Origin: Oceanospirillaceae bacterium
GTDB lineage: Bacteria; Pseudomonadota; Gammaproteobacteria; Pseudomonadales; Oceanobacteraceae
Direction of reading: 5' to 3'
Length of the DNA: 61,704 bases
Assembly: GCA_002723385.1 (NCBI GenBank)
Contig: PBNY01000016.1
Coordinates: 1-61,704 of the forward strand
A program made the translations under genes and the position numbers. Positions 44,496 through 55,258 of this stretch are shown here, piece after piece. Each line of letters opens with the position of its first letter. Position 1 is the stretch's first letter. Below the pieces are notes generated by a model. That model did no database searches, was not told the origin of the DNA, and saw nothing but the letters and a program-made list of their open reading frames with translations.

Positions 44496-44511
44496 TGTAA
44501 CCAAAGTTACA
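44496..44511 (+). promoter_or_regulatory. Crp/Fnr-type operator palindrome
   Basis: TGTAAC-CAAA-GTTACA: a perfect 6-4-6 dyad between the Crp/Fnr gene and the DUF2892 gene, 61 bases before the latter's ATG. The spacing and half-site form suit a Crp/Fnr dimer, most simply the neighbouring regulator. It could serve as an activator site near a -41 promoter. Confidence 0.6.
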
Positions 44512-44572
44512 GAACTCCGTGTCTGCGCTACGTAGCCTGACCCCAGACATCCAACAACACGGAGTATCTGTT

Positions 44573-44800
44573 ATGAAAGGTTTTGTTCAATTTATGGCGT
44601 CAGCCGCAGGTCGCGGTGCACGTATTGTTGCAGGACTGGCGATCATCGCCTGGGGATTTTTGGGGCTGGGCGGCAGTGAAGCCTACGTCGTTGCCGCGAT
44701 TGGCGCCATTCCTCTGCTGGCTGGCATTCTGGATATCTGCCTGTTTGGGCCGCTGTTTGGCTGTCCGCTGGAGGGCAGCAAGAACCGCAAGCAGGCCTGA
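44573..44800 (+). CDS. DUF2892 (YgaP-like) two-helix membrane protein
   Basis: 75 residues from an ATG with GGAG upstream. Two hydrophobic helices (ARIVAGLAIIAWGFLGLGG and AAIGAIPLLAGILDICLFGPLFG) match the transmembrane domain that follows rhodanese in E. coli YgaP. The Cys in LFGCPLEGS is conserved in the family. The gene is linked to its Crp/Fnr regulator by a palindromic operator. A sulfur-handling role is inferred. Confidence 0.85.
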   Translation: MKGFVQFMASAAGRGARIVAGLAIIAWGFLGLGGSEAYVVAAIGAIPLLAGILDICLFGPLFGCPLEGSKNRKQA

Positions 44801-44826
44801 GCGCGGTATTTCAACGGGGTTTTGTA

Positions 44827-44860
44827 GTAATGAGTGCGGCAAGGTGACCGCACTCATTAC
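44827..44860. terminator. 13-bp hairpin between convergent genes
   Basis: GTAATGAGTGCGG (44827-44839), eight-base loop, CCGCACTCATTAC (44848-44860): 13 perfect pairs but no T-run. Positioned between the DUF2892 and methyltransferase genes, which converge here. Confidence 0.5.
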
Positions 44861-44870
44861 AAGCCAGCCT

Positions 44871-45485
44871 TCAGGCTTCCATCAGCGCCGGTTCCGGCTT
44901 TCGAGCGATCACGTAAACGTGCTTTTCAGGATACTGATCCAGTTCCAGATGCAACACAGACAAACCGTTTGCCATCAGCAATTTCAGGTTCTCGTTGATA
45001 CCGATGGAACTGTAATAAAAAGTGTCTTCCAGCCAGGTGTCGGTATGTTCACCTTCGGCATCGCCGAATGAATACATCAGCACGCCACCCGGATTGAGCA
45101 TGTCACACATTTTTGAAACCACTGGCTTATGCATCTCGTACGGCAGATGAAAGATGCTGTCCCAGGCAAAGATAAAATCAAACCGCTCGCGGGTATCCCA
45201 GCAGCAAATGTCGGCCTGGAAAAACCGGTGTTCAGGATGATGAACCTCCGCCAGAGTGATCATTTCATCCGAGATATCCAGTCCCGTGATGGTGAACCCC
45301 CACTTCTCCAGCACCCGCACGAATCGACCACCGGTACCACACCCCACATCCAGCGCAGTGCCTGTGTTGGTGACGAACCCCAATGCCTTGCCAAACTGAG
45401 CCACACCATAATCCGAATCACCGTGTTGCTCATGCCACCAGTGCGCAATCCTGTCGTATTTCTGGCCAAGCTCGATTGGGTTCAT
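44871..45485 (-). CDS. SAM-dependent methyltransferase
   Basis: 204 residues from the ATG at 45485; an upstream start is without support. Motif I is TALDVGCGTGGRFVR near residue 42, motif II near GLDISDEMI, and the acidic post-II region DFIFAWDSIFHLPYE. A classic class I Rossmann methyltransferase of about 200 residues. The acceptor is unknown. It is convergent with the DUF2892 gene. Confidence 0.85.
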   Translation of the reverse strand: MNPIELGQKYDRIAHWWHEQHGDSDYGVAQFGKALGFVTNTGTALDVGCGTGGRFVRVLEKWGFTITGLDISDEMITLAEVHHPEHRFFQADICCWDTRERFDFIFAWDSIFHLPYEMHKPVVSKMCDMLNPGGVLMYSFGDAEGEHTDTWLEDTFYYSSIGINENLKLLMANGLSVLHLELDQYPEKHVYVIARKPEPALMEA

Positions 45486-45539
45486 TGAATGCCTCAGAAA
45501 GATCGTTAAGCGGGTAAAACAAGGGTTCACTGTCTGACA

Positions 45540-45824
45540 CTAGTCTCCAACAAAAATCAGCGCAAAACCCTCCTGAACAGAGCGTTTCAAAATATTGGAC
45601 AGCGATGTATGAGCAGCCGTCTGTGTCGATGCAGATTCCAGAATATCGATTAAATCGCCGATATTCGAACGCAGTTTCAGGTCACCGTACTGGTCAATGA
45701 TCATTCCCGTTTTCAACCTGAAAGCCTCGATTTCCGGCTCTAGCTGATCAAGCTCGGCATCTGAAATCGACATTAGCCGCTCTGCTGGGCGATTACCTTC
45801 AAGCTTGTGCAGATCCAGACTCAC
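45540..45824 (-). CDS. Hypothetical small cytoplasmic protein
   Basis: 94 residues from a GTG at 45824 with GGAGG six bases upstream. A longer in-frame ATG at 45881 lies within the terminator of the fadA operon and is rejected. The product begins SLDLHKLEGNRPAERLMSIS and is mostly helical with many charged residues (LEPEIEAFRLKTGMIIDQYG). No family recognised. It sits between the methyltransferase and fadA. Confidence 0.55.
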   Translation of the reverse strand: MSLDLHKLEGNRPAERLMSISDAELDQLEPEIEAFRLKTGMIIDQYGDLKLRSNIGDLIDILESASTQTAAHTSLSNILKRSVQEGFALIFVGD

Positions 45825-45854
45825 TGCGAACCTCCATATTTCCCCCCATAAAAC

Positions 45855-45877
45855 GAAAAAACCCCGCCGAAGCGGGG
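45855..45877 (-). terminator. Intrinsic terminator of fadBA
   Basis: On the minus strand CCCCGC-TTCG-GCGGGG is followed by a run of T (plus-strand A-run 45855-45860). It lies 79 bases after the fadA stop. Confidence 0.92.
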
Positions 45878-45955
45878 TCACACAATCCGGGCCTGAATTG
45901 TGTGGAGAGTGTGCCGGGCGAACCCGGCGAGCATGAAAGAGAGTCTAGCGTCTGA

Positions 45956-49317
<3,362 letters not shown>

Positions 49318-49483
49318 CAACAGATCTCCCAGTGGATGTTGGCTGGTTAACGACTTTCAGACCTGGAAAGTCACTGATTAATCATGGACGGGTTAGCAAC
49401 AGAAAAACGGCTGACAGGCTCGACGCCAGTGGAGTTGGCGTGTTCTGCGTTCTGATTACCGATTTTTTATTGTTATCTCGTCT

Positions 49484-49527
49484 TTCAAACGACTGATTCA
49501 TACAACCGTTTGAATTTGTGTTTAAAC
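49484..49527. promoter_or_regulatory. Candidate fad operator region upstream of fadBA
   Basis: TTCAAACG (49484-49491) and CGTTTGAA (49507-49514) are perfect inverted copies; the eight-base palindrome GTTTAAAC (49520-49527) follows. CAAAC and GTTTG half-sites are characteristic of PsrA-type fatty-acid regulators, though the 15-base spacing is wider than the usual PsrA box. The surrounding gap (49318-49826) contains no gene. Confidence 0.4.
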
Positions 49528-49826
49528 AATCGTTGAAAAAACACGAGATGTCAACCATCAATCGTTCAGAAACGACATTATTCACACAAGCGTCATCGAA
49601 GAACCCTTGTTCGGCCATTTCGTCGACCTCGACCGAAAATAGTCAGGAGTTCTACCCGCTGTTACGGAATCACAGTAGATACACTAATGGTATTTCTGGT
49701 AAAACAATCAGGCAGGCAGACAAACGGGTACCTAACTAACACCCGACAGAGAAAATGCAAAACGTTCGATCAGTCAATACTGGCAACGTTGCCATAACTA
49801 CAACAATAAAAAGACAAGAGACAACG

Positions 49827-50609
49827 ATGAAGTATATTCAGACCATTGCGCTTGGCCTTTCGCTGATGCTGGCCTCTCTGGCCTCTCATGCATCTCCTGA
49901 CAAACTTCTCAGCCATTTACAGCACATGCGGCTAACTTCCATCAGCAGCATGTCAAACTTCTTTATGTTCAGCGGCCTGAATGCCGATCAGAAATACGAA
50001 CGCCGAATGATGAAAGATCTGGCCGCCTTCACCGAAGCACTGGAAGCAGCGAAAGGACTGGTAGCCGGTGGTACACCCAGCGAACACATGGGCAAAATCG
50101 AATCCGACTGGAATGCCTACATGACCAAACTGGCCGCTCATCAGAAGGTGGTGGCCGACATGGGCAAAATTGATATCACGGAATCCATGGCTCTCGGATT
50201 ACTGGGTAACAACCTGTCGGCATCCATCACCAAGGCGTACGCCGATGTAGCCGCTGTCAACAGCCCCAACCCCACCGTTCAGCAAGCCAGAGATCTGGCT
50301 GTTCTGCTGCAGGAAATCACCACCCAATACGCCGCGCTGGGTACTGCTGGCAAGACGGAATTCCACACGGGCGAATACAAGCGTTCACTGGCCGAGATGG
50401 CCGACAGTTTTTCAAAGGATCTGAGTTCACTGTCCAACACCGCGCGCAACGCCAGCACCAACTTGCTACTGGACGACATTTCCAGCAAATGGAGCATGCT
50501 CAGCAAGTCAATGAATACCCAGAATGGCAATGGCGTTCCGTTCCTGATCATCAGCTACAACGACCGCATTATTCATCACCTGGAAGAGCTGGAAGGGATG
50601 ATTCGCTGA
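49827..50609 (+). CDS. Exported helical protein of unknown function
   Basis: 260 residues from the ATG at 49827, an upstream in-frame ATG being unlikely as it would put 24 polar residues ahead of the signal. Signal peptide MKYIQTIALGLSLMLASLASHA. The mature region is predicted to be nearly all helical, with Met/Ala/Ser-rich heptads (MRLTSISSMSNFFMFSGL, AEMADSFSKDLSSLSNTARN) reminiscent of a periplasmic four-helix sensor or PilJ-N-like bundle. No catalytic motif. Not part of an evident operon. Confidence 0.7.
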   Translation: MKYIQTIALGLSLMLASLASHASPDKLLSHLQHMRLTSISSMSNFFMFSGLNADQKYERRMMKDLAAFTEALEAAKGLVAGGTPSEHMGKIESDWNAYMTKLAAHQKVVADMGKIDITESMALGLLGNNLSASITKAYADVAAVNSPNPTVQQARDLAVLLQEITTQYAALGTAGKTEFHTGEYKRSLAEMADSFSKDLSSLSNTARNASTNLLLDDISSKWSMLSKSMNTQNGNGVPFLIISYNDRIIHHLEELEGMIR

Positions 50610-50693
50610 TTCTGCTATAGAGATCATTCGGGAATGGATTCCCGCCACACACCATAGCCATGGACCTCAACTACACCGTCGATGAATCTGACT

Positions 50694-51581
50694 TCACATC
50701 CTGTCTGGCAGTTTCTCAGCCAGATAGTCCACCAGCACTCTGACCTTGGCAGGCAAACTTTCCCGGTCGGGATACACCGCCCAGGCTCCCAGCTCCAGCA
50801 GCTCTGAATCTTCAAACAACGCCACCAGCCGCCCCGCTTGTATATCATCCTGAACCACAAACAGTGGCATACGGGCAATCCCGGAACCGGCCAACACCGC
50901 TTCTCGAATCGCCAGACTGTTGTTGATGCGCAACGTGCCCGACACAGAAACCGATACCCGACGTCCATCAGCCTGGTCAAATGCCCATTCACTGGCGGAT
51001 TCCTGATAGCGATACAGCAACACATTGTGATTGATCAGTTCTTCGGGCAACCGAGGCTCGCCTTCCCGCCGCAGATACCCGGGTGCGGCCACAACCGCAT
51101 GTTTCACCACAGCCAGCTTGCGTGCTACCAGCGATGAATCCGCCAGACTTGCGACCCGAATCGACAGGTCGTACCCGGCATCGACCATATCCACAATGCG
51201 ATCATCCAGATGCATATCCACCTGCACCTGGGGGTAGCGCTCCATAAACTCAGCCAGCAGCGGAGCGATATGCAGCACGCCAAACGACATCGGCACATTC
51301 AGCCGAATCGTACCGGTGGGTTGCTCCGACAACCCCGATACCAGTTCCATCGCTTGATCCAGCTGGGCCAGACCCGCCTTTGAATGCTGATAAAACAACT
51401 GACCGGCCTCTGTAAGACTCAGGCGCCGCGTTGTGCGATGCAGCAGACGCACTCCCAGTCGTTGCTCCAGACGACTGACGTATTTGCTGATCACCGAGCG
51501 AGAGAGCTCCAGCTGTTCCGCAGCATCGGTAAAACTGCCACTGTCCACGACTTTCACGAATACAGAAACATCATCCAGCAT
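50694..51581 (-). CDS. LysR-family transcriptional regulator
   Basis: 295 residues; N-terminal helix-turn-helix (VFVKVVDSGSFTDAAEQLELS, SKYVSRLEQRLGVRLLHRTT) and effector domain. Divergent from an EamA transporter with 131 bases between starts, which it probably controls. It resembles the LysR at 27629-28507 in subgroup. Confidence 0.92.
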   Translation of the reverse strand: MLDDVSVFVKVVDSGSFTDAAEQLELSRSVISKYVSRLEQRLGVRLLHRTTRRLSLTEAGQLFYQHSKAGLAQLDQAMELVSGLSEQPTGTIRLNVPMSFGVLHIAPLLAEFMERYPQVQVDMHLDDRIVDMVDAGYDLSIRVASLADSSLVARKLAVVKHAVVAAPGYLRREGEPRLPEELINHNVLLYRYQESASEWAFDQADGRRVSVSVSGTLRINNSLAIREAVLAGSGIARMPLFVVQDDIQAGRLVALFEDSELLELGAWAVYPDRESLPAKVRVLVDYLAEKLPDRM

Positions 51582-51600
51582 CGTCCACCGCTGATCCTAT

Positions 51601-51620
51601 TTGTCGATATTTGAAGACAA
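51601..51620. promoter_or_regulatory. Candidate LysR operator TTGTC-N10-GACAA
   Basis: A dyad located 20 bases from the LysR start, between it and the EamA transporter gene. Five-base perfect arms; the total length of 20 bases suits a LysR dimer. Confidence 0.4.
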
Positions 51621-51712
51621 TAAGATTCCATCAAGCCCAATTATTCAATCAATATAGGCAGGTAGAGTTTACGGAAGATTCCATTTATCTCTGTCGATAC
51701 AACGAGGTCGCC

Positions 51713-52750
51713 ATGTCATCCGTGAGCCTGTCACCGGACAAAAACGCATTATCTGCTCTGTCTGCCAGGCAGCAGCCAACCCCGTGGTATTCCCGTTCCT
51801 GGGTACTGCTGCTGATCTGTGGCACGCTGATCGGCGTGAATTTTCCTCTGGCCAAGGTGGCCACGGCTGAAGGCGTATCACCTGTGGCCTGGGTGTTTCT
51901 GGTCTCACTGGGCTCGGCATTGGGCGCTGGGCTGGTGTTACTGGCTGCACAGTTCAGGCAACCAGCAAAACAAGCAGCCACCCCGGCCAACACAGAAACG
52001 ACTGCCAAACCGGACATCTGGCCCAATATTTGGCCCAAAATCGGTTTGAACGGCCAAACACTGCGCTACGCCCTGATAGCCGGGCCACTGACGTTTGCAG
52101 CTCCTAACCTGCTGGGGTTCAGTGTGCTGCCCTACACAGGCGCAGGCTACGCCGGACTGATGTTCGCCCTTTCTCCCGTGACGACTCTGGCACTGTCCAC
52201 CCTGTTCGGGATGAAAACCACCAGCCGTCTGGGCATGGTGGGCATTGCTGTGGGCATGTTCGGCGCCATGTTAATCAGCTATGCCAGAACCCAGGATCAG
52301 GCCGCACCGGCAATTTTGTGGCTGTTACTGGCGTTCGCCATACCGGTCGTTTTGGCCATGGGGAATGTCTATCGCACACTGGACTGGCCGGAAGGAGCCA
52401 GACCGGACTCCCTTGCCTTCTGGAGTTACCTGTTTGCCAGTCTGGTGTATCTGATGGTGTTGCTTGTCACCGAAGGGACAGCAATGCTCGAACCGTTGGC
52501 GGCTGTTCCCCTGCTGTCGGCCTTGCAGATTCTGGCAGCGTTGGCACTGGCTCCATTCCTGTTTCGTCTGCAACAACTGGGCGGGCCGGTGATGCTGAGC
52601 CAGATCGGTTACGTCGCCGCTGCGGTCAGTTTGGGCGTATCCACACTGTTTCTAGGCGAGCACTACAATCTGGCCACCTGGACCGGGGCAGCAGTGATTG
52701 CCGCAGGCATTACCGTCACCATCCTTGCCAATGTTCGATCCGGGTCTTGA
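51713..52750 (+). CDS. EamA/DMT-superfamily exporter
   Basis: 345 residues from the ATG at 51713 (GAGG upstream). Ten hydrophobic segments in two EamA repeats (for instance VLLLICGTLIGVNFPLAKVA and WLLLAFAIPVVLAMGNVYRT). A long hydrophilic insert of about 30 residues lies between segments 2 and 3. It would export amino acids or other small metabolites. Paired with the divergent LysR gene, a common arrangement. Confidence 0.85.
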   Translation: MSSVSLSPDKNALSALSARQQPTPWYSRSWVLLLICGTLIGVNFPLAKVATAEGVSPVAWVFLVSLGSALGAGLVLLAAQFRQPAKQAATPANTETTAKPDIWPNIWPKIGLNGQTLRYALIAGPLTFAAPNLLGFSVLPYTGAGYAGLMFALSPVTTLALSTLFGMKTTSRLGMVGIAVGMFGAMLISYARTQDQAAPAILWLLLAFAIPVVLAMGNVYRTLDWPEGARPDSLAFWSYLFASLVYLMVLLVTEGTAMLEPLAAVPLLSALQILAALALAPFLFRLQQLGGPVMLSQIGYVAAAVSLGVSTLFLGEHYNLATWTGAAVIAAGITVTILANVRSGS

Positions 52751-52817
52751 TGCACTCCTGCCCTTCAACAACGGCGCCTGTCTCGCTGATATCCAAATGC
52801 ACCATTCTTAAGCCTGT

Positions 52818-52846
52818 CTGCTTTATCACGCCCTGTGATAAGGCAG
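52818..52846. terminator. Hairpin after the EamA transporter gene
   Basis: CTGCTTTATCAC, loop GCCCT, GTGATAAGGCAG: twelve pairs including one G-U, 67 bases after the stop. No T-run follows, so it is a weak or Rho-assisted terminator. Confidence 0.45.
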
Positions 52847-52939
52847 GCAACGGCCAATCGCCCCGATACCAACGCCGCGATAAAAGCTGATTGACCCTTC
52901 GTTCTGCAGTCGATATTCGGCAAACACCACAGCAATCAT
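52826..52939 (-). pseudogene. Very short open frame, possible gene remnant
   Basis: 37 codons from an ATG at 52939 with GGAGG five bases upstream. The product begins MIAVVFAEYRLQ, similar in style to the start of antibiotic-biosynthesis-monooxygenase-type proteins, but ends after 37 residues inside the hairpin at 52818-52846. It may be a truncated copy of such a gene or chance. Low confidence. Confidence 0.2.
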
Positions 52940-52977
52940 GGGGCCTCCAAAGCTCTTTTTAACAGTGAACCAATCTC

Positions 52978-52993
52978 TGGCACAGCGGTTGCT
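52978..52993 (+). promoter_or_regulatory. Sigma-54 (RpoN)-type promoter upstream of the guanidine riboswitch
   Basis: TGGCAC (52978-52983), five bases, TTGCT (52989-52993). The GG and GC dinucleotides are exactly ten bases apart, matching the sigma-54 -24/-12 consensus. The expected start is near 53004, about 45 bases before the riboswitch. A sigma-54 promoter fits nitrogen-limited expression via NtrC; a clear paired NtrC site was not found, although a TGCACC half-site lies at 52798. Confidence 0.65.
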
Positions 52994-53046
52994 TTAACCC
53001 CAGTGACCGTACTTCTGACATGACGGCTACACAATTTGACCAATAG

Positions 53047-53160
53047 AGCGCTAGGGTTCCGATCACAATGCTGTGATGACTGGTCCGAGAGCACTCGACC
53101 TCCTGAATCGTTTCACGACCAGTGGGGTTACACGGCGGGACAAAAGCCCGGGAGACTGAC
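53047..53160 (+). ncRNA. Guanidine-I (ykkC) riboswitch
   Basis: The conserved core of the ykkC class appears in order. CTAGGGTTCCG (53051-53061) is followed by a variable ATCACA/TGTGAT hairpin. ACTGGTCCGAGAG (53079-53091) pairs through ACTGGTC with GACCAGT (53117-53123). ACACGGCGGGACAAAAGCCC (53130-53149) then leads into GGGAGA. These bases include the guanidine-binding pocket residues of the family. It precedes a guanidine-degradation operon and is followed by an intrinsic terminator, so ligand binding should favour anti-termination and turn the operon on. Family assignment is by motif, not by a covariance-model search. Confidence 0.95.
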
Positions 53161-53193
53161 TTGGCGTTATGCCAGAAGTACTCCGTTTTTTTA
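53149..53193 (+). terminator. Riboswitch-controlled intrinsic terminator
   Basis: GGGAG at the 3' edge of the riboswitch can pair with CTCC (53181-53184), with an inner TTGGC-GTTAT-GCCAG hairpin between, and a run of seven T follows (53186-53192). The 5' arm overlaps the aptamer 3' end, so ligand-bound aptamer would block this stem. Confidence 0.75.
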
Positions 53194-53231
53194 CCCGACA
53201 GTAACCATAAAAACCACACAAGAGGTTTACG

Positions 53232-54272
53232 ATGAAACGAGCAACTACCCTGCTGTTAGCCCTGCTACTTTCCACGCCTGCCCTTGCTAAAGACGATTTC
53301 AAAATCTGCTGGTCGATTTATGTTGGCTGGATGCCCTGGGCCTATGGTGCAGAGCAAGGCATCGTCAAGAAATGGGCAGACAAGTACGACATCAATATCG
53401 AAGTGGTGCAGATCAACGACTACATCGAGTCCATCAACCAGTACACCGCTGGCGGATTCGATGCCTGCACCATGACCAACATGGACGCGCTGACCATTCC
53501 TGCCGCCGGTGGCGTTGACAGCACCGCTCTGGTGGTTGGCGACTTCTCCAACGGTAACGATGGCGTTGTACTGAAGGGCAAAAAGTCGCTGAAAGACGTC
53601 AAGGGCCAAACGGTTAATCTGGTTGAGCTGAGTGTTTCTCACTACCTGCTGGCCCGTGGTCTGGACAGCGTGGGTCTGAAAGAAGCCGACATCAAGGTCG
53701 TCAACACTTCCGACGCCGATATGGTTGCCGTGTATGGCACCGACGACGTGACCGCCGTTGCCACCTGGAACCCGCTGTTGAGCGAAATCACCTCCATGCC
53801 GAACAGCTACAAGGTGTTCGACTCCTCGCAAATCCCGGGTGAAATCATCGACCTGTTGGTCGTCAACACCGACACCCTGGCGGCCAATCCCAAACTGGGT
53901 AAAGCCCTGGTCGGCGCCTGGTATGAAATCATGGCCACCATGAGCAAGAACGACAAAATGGGAACCGCAGCCCGTGACTACATGGCGGTTGCTTCCGGCA
54001 CGGATCTGGCCGGCTACGACGCTCAGTTGGCCAGTACCGAAATGTTCTACGCCCCGGCTGATGCCCTGAAACTGACCAACAGTCAGGATCTGGTGACCAC
54101 CATGAAGAACGTGGCGGAATTCTCCTTCGACCACGGTCTGCTGGGTGACGGCGCTCCTGATGCTGGCTTCATCGGTATCGAAATGCCTGCCGGTGTCTAC
54201 GGCGACAAGGGCAACATCAAGTTCCGCTTCAATCCTGAATACATGCAGATGGCCGCCGACGGCAAGCTGTAA
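53232..54272 (+). CDS. Guanidine-operon ABC substrate-binding protein
   Basis: 346 residues with AGAGG upstream. Signal peptide (TLLLALLLSTPALA), then a NrtA/SsuA-like fold: FKICWSIYVGWMPWAYGAEQGIVKKWADKY. Trp residues at VGWMPW probably shape a cationic pocket. The protein is the first gene after the guanidine-I riboswitch and is followed by a cognate permease and ATPase. Databases commonly call it a urea-carboxylase-linked transporter, but the riboswitch makes guanidine the more likely ligand. Confidence 0.88.
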   Translation: MKRATTLLLALLLSTPALAKDDFKICWSIYVGWMPWAYGAEQGIVKKWADKYDINIEVVQINDYIESINQYTAGGFDACTMTNMDALTIPAAGGVDSTALVVGDFSNGNDGVVLKGKKSLKDVKGQTVNLVELSVSHYLLARGLDSVGLKEADIKVVNTSDADMVAVYGTDDVTAVATWNPLLSEITSMPNSYKVFDSSQIPGEIIDLLVVNTDTLAANPKLGKALVGAWYEIMATMSKNDKMGTAARDYMAVASGTDLAGYDAQLASTEMFYAPADALKLTNSQDLVTTMKNVAEFSFDHGLLGDGAPDAGFIGIEMPAGVYGDKGNIKFRFNPEYMQMAADGKL

Positions 54273-54296
54273 GGCTGCGTCTTTTTCAGCTAACTG

Positions 54297-54423
54297 TTCA
54301 CTGAACCTTTCACTGAGCGGTTCACGGAATGATTTGCTGAATGATTCGCTGATTCTCAGGAGGCCTTCCTGGCCTCCCAACAAGTATCCAATGTATTCAT
54401 TGACCGGAGGCTCGCCGAGCCTC
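54297..54423 (+). other. Hairpins and short direct repeats between binding protein and permease
   Basis: In the 167-base gap: repeated GTTCAC/TTCACTGA and ATGATTTGCTGA/ATGATTCGCTGA units (54297-54356), then a hairpin GGAGGCC-TTCCT-GGCCTCC (54359-54377), then GAGGCTC-GCC-GAGCCTC (54407-54423), just before the permease ribosome site. Such structures commonly lower expression of permease relative to binding protein by protecting the upstream mRNA. Confidence 0.55.
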
Positions 54424-54439
54424 TACGGGAGCGTGAGTT

Positions 54440-55258
54440 ATGACCCGTGTTATCAATGCAACACCCGCCCGACCGCTCCGGATTGCACTCGGACTGCTGC
54501 CATTCGCCTTGCTGATCCTGCTCTATCTGATCGGTTCAGACGCGCGGCTGGAAGCCAATCCGAACGACAAGCTGTTACCGGCGTTCAGCCAGATTGGCGA
54601 TGCCATCGAACGCATGGCCTTTGAGCCAAGCAAGCGCAGCGGCGAATACCTGTTCTGGGTTGATACCGCCAGCAGCCTGTCACGTCTGGGCATGGGCATC
54701 GCCATTGCCGCCGTGCTGGGTCTGTCACTGGGGCTTCTGACGGGCACCTTGCCGATGGTATCGGCCAATCTGTCCCCCCTGCTGACGGTGGTTTCTCTGG
54801 TGCCACCACTGGCGCTGCTGCCGATTCTGTTCATAGTGTTTGGCCTCGGCGAAGTCTCCAAGGTGGCGCTGATCGCCATCGGCATCACGCCTTTTATCGC
54901 CCGTGATATTCAACGCCGGGCACAGGAATTACCCGCCGAGCAACTGGTCAAGGCCCAGACCCTGGGAGCCAACACCAGCCAGATTCTGATTCGCATCGTG
55001 TTGCCGCAGCTGATGCCAAAACTGTTTGACGCCGTGCGGCTGTCGCTGGGTGCAGGCTGGTTATTCCTGATTGCGGCTGAAGCCGTGGCCGCCACCGATG
55101 GCCTCGGCTATCGCATCTTCCTGGTACGTCGTTATATGGCCATGGACGTGATTTTGCCCTATGTCGCCTGGATCTCCCTGCTCGCCTTCCTGATCGACTA
55201 TCTGCTGGCTCAACTCAGTCGCTGGCTCTACCCATGGCATGTGAAGGAGGCAAACTGA
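54440..55258 (+). CDS. ABC transporter permease (guanidine operon)
   Basis: 272 residues, GGAG eight bases before the ATG. Six hydrophobic segments, and the EAA loop around residues 165-185 (AQELPAEQLVKAQTLGAN) in the BPD_transp_1 domain. It is of the NrtB/SsuC type. The stop overlaps the ATPase ATG by one base, so both are co-translated. Confidence 0.9.
   Translation: MTRVINATPARPLRIALGLLPFALLILLYLIGSDARLEANPNDKLLPAFSQIGDAIERMAFEPSKRSGEYLFWVDTASSLSRLGMGIAIAAVLGLSLGLLTGTLPMVSANLSPLLTVVSLVPPLALLPILFIVFGLGEVSKVALIAIGITPFIARDIQRRAQELPAEQLVKAQTLGANTSQILIRIVLPQLMPKLFDAVRLSLGAGWLFLIAAEAVAATDGLGYRIFLVRRYMAMDVILPYVAWISLLAFLIDYLLAQLSRWLYPWHVKEAN

Noticed and set aside
49518..49739. 73-codon frame in the fadBA upstream gap
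   Set aside because: No ribosome site, Ser/Thr-rich random-looking product, and it covers the operator dyads.
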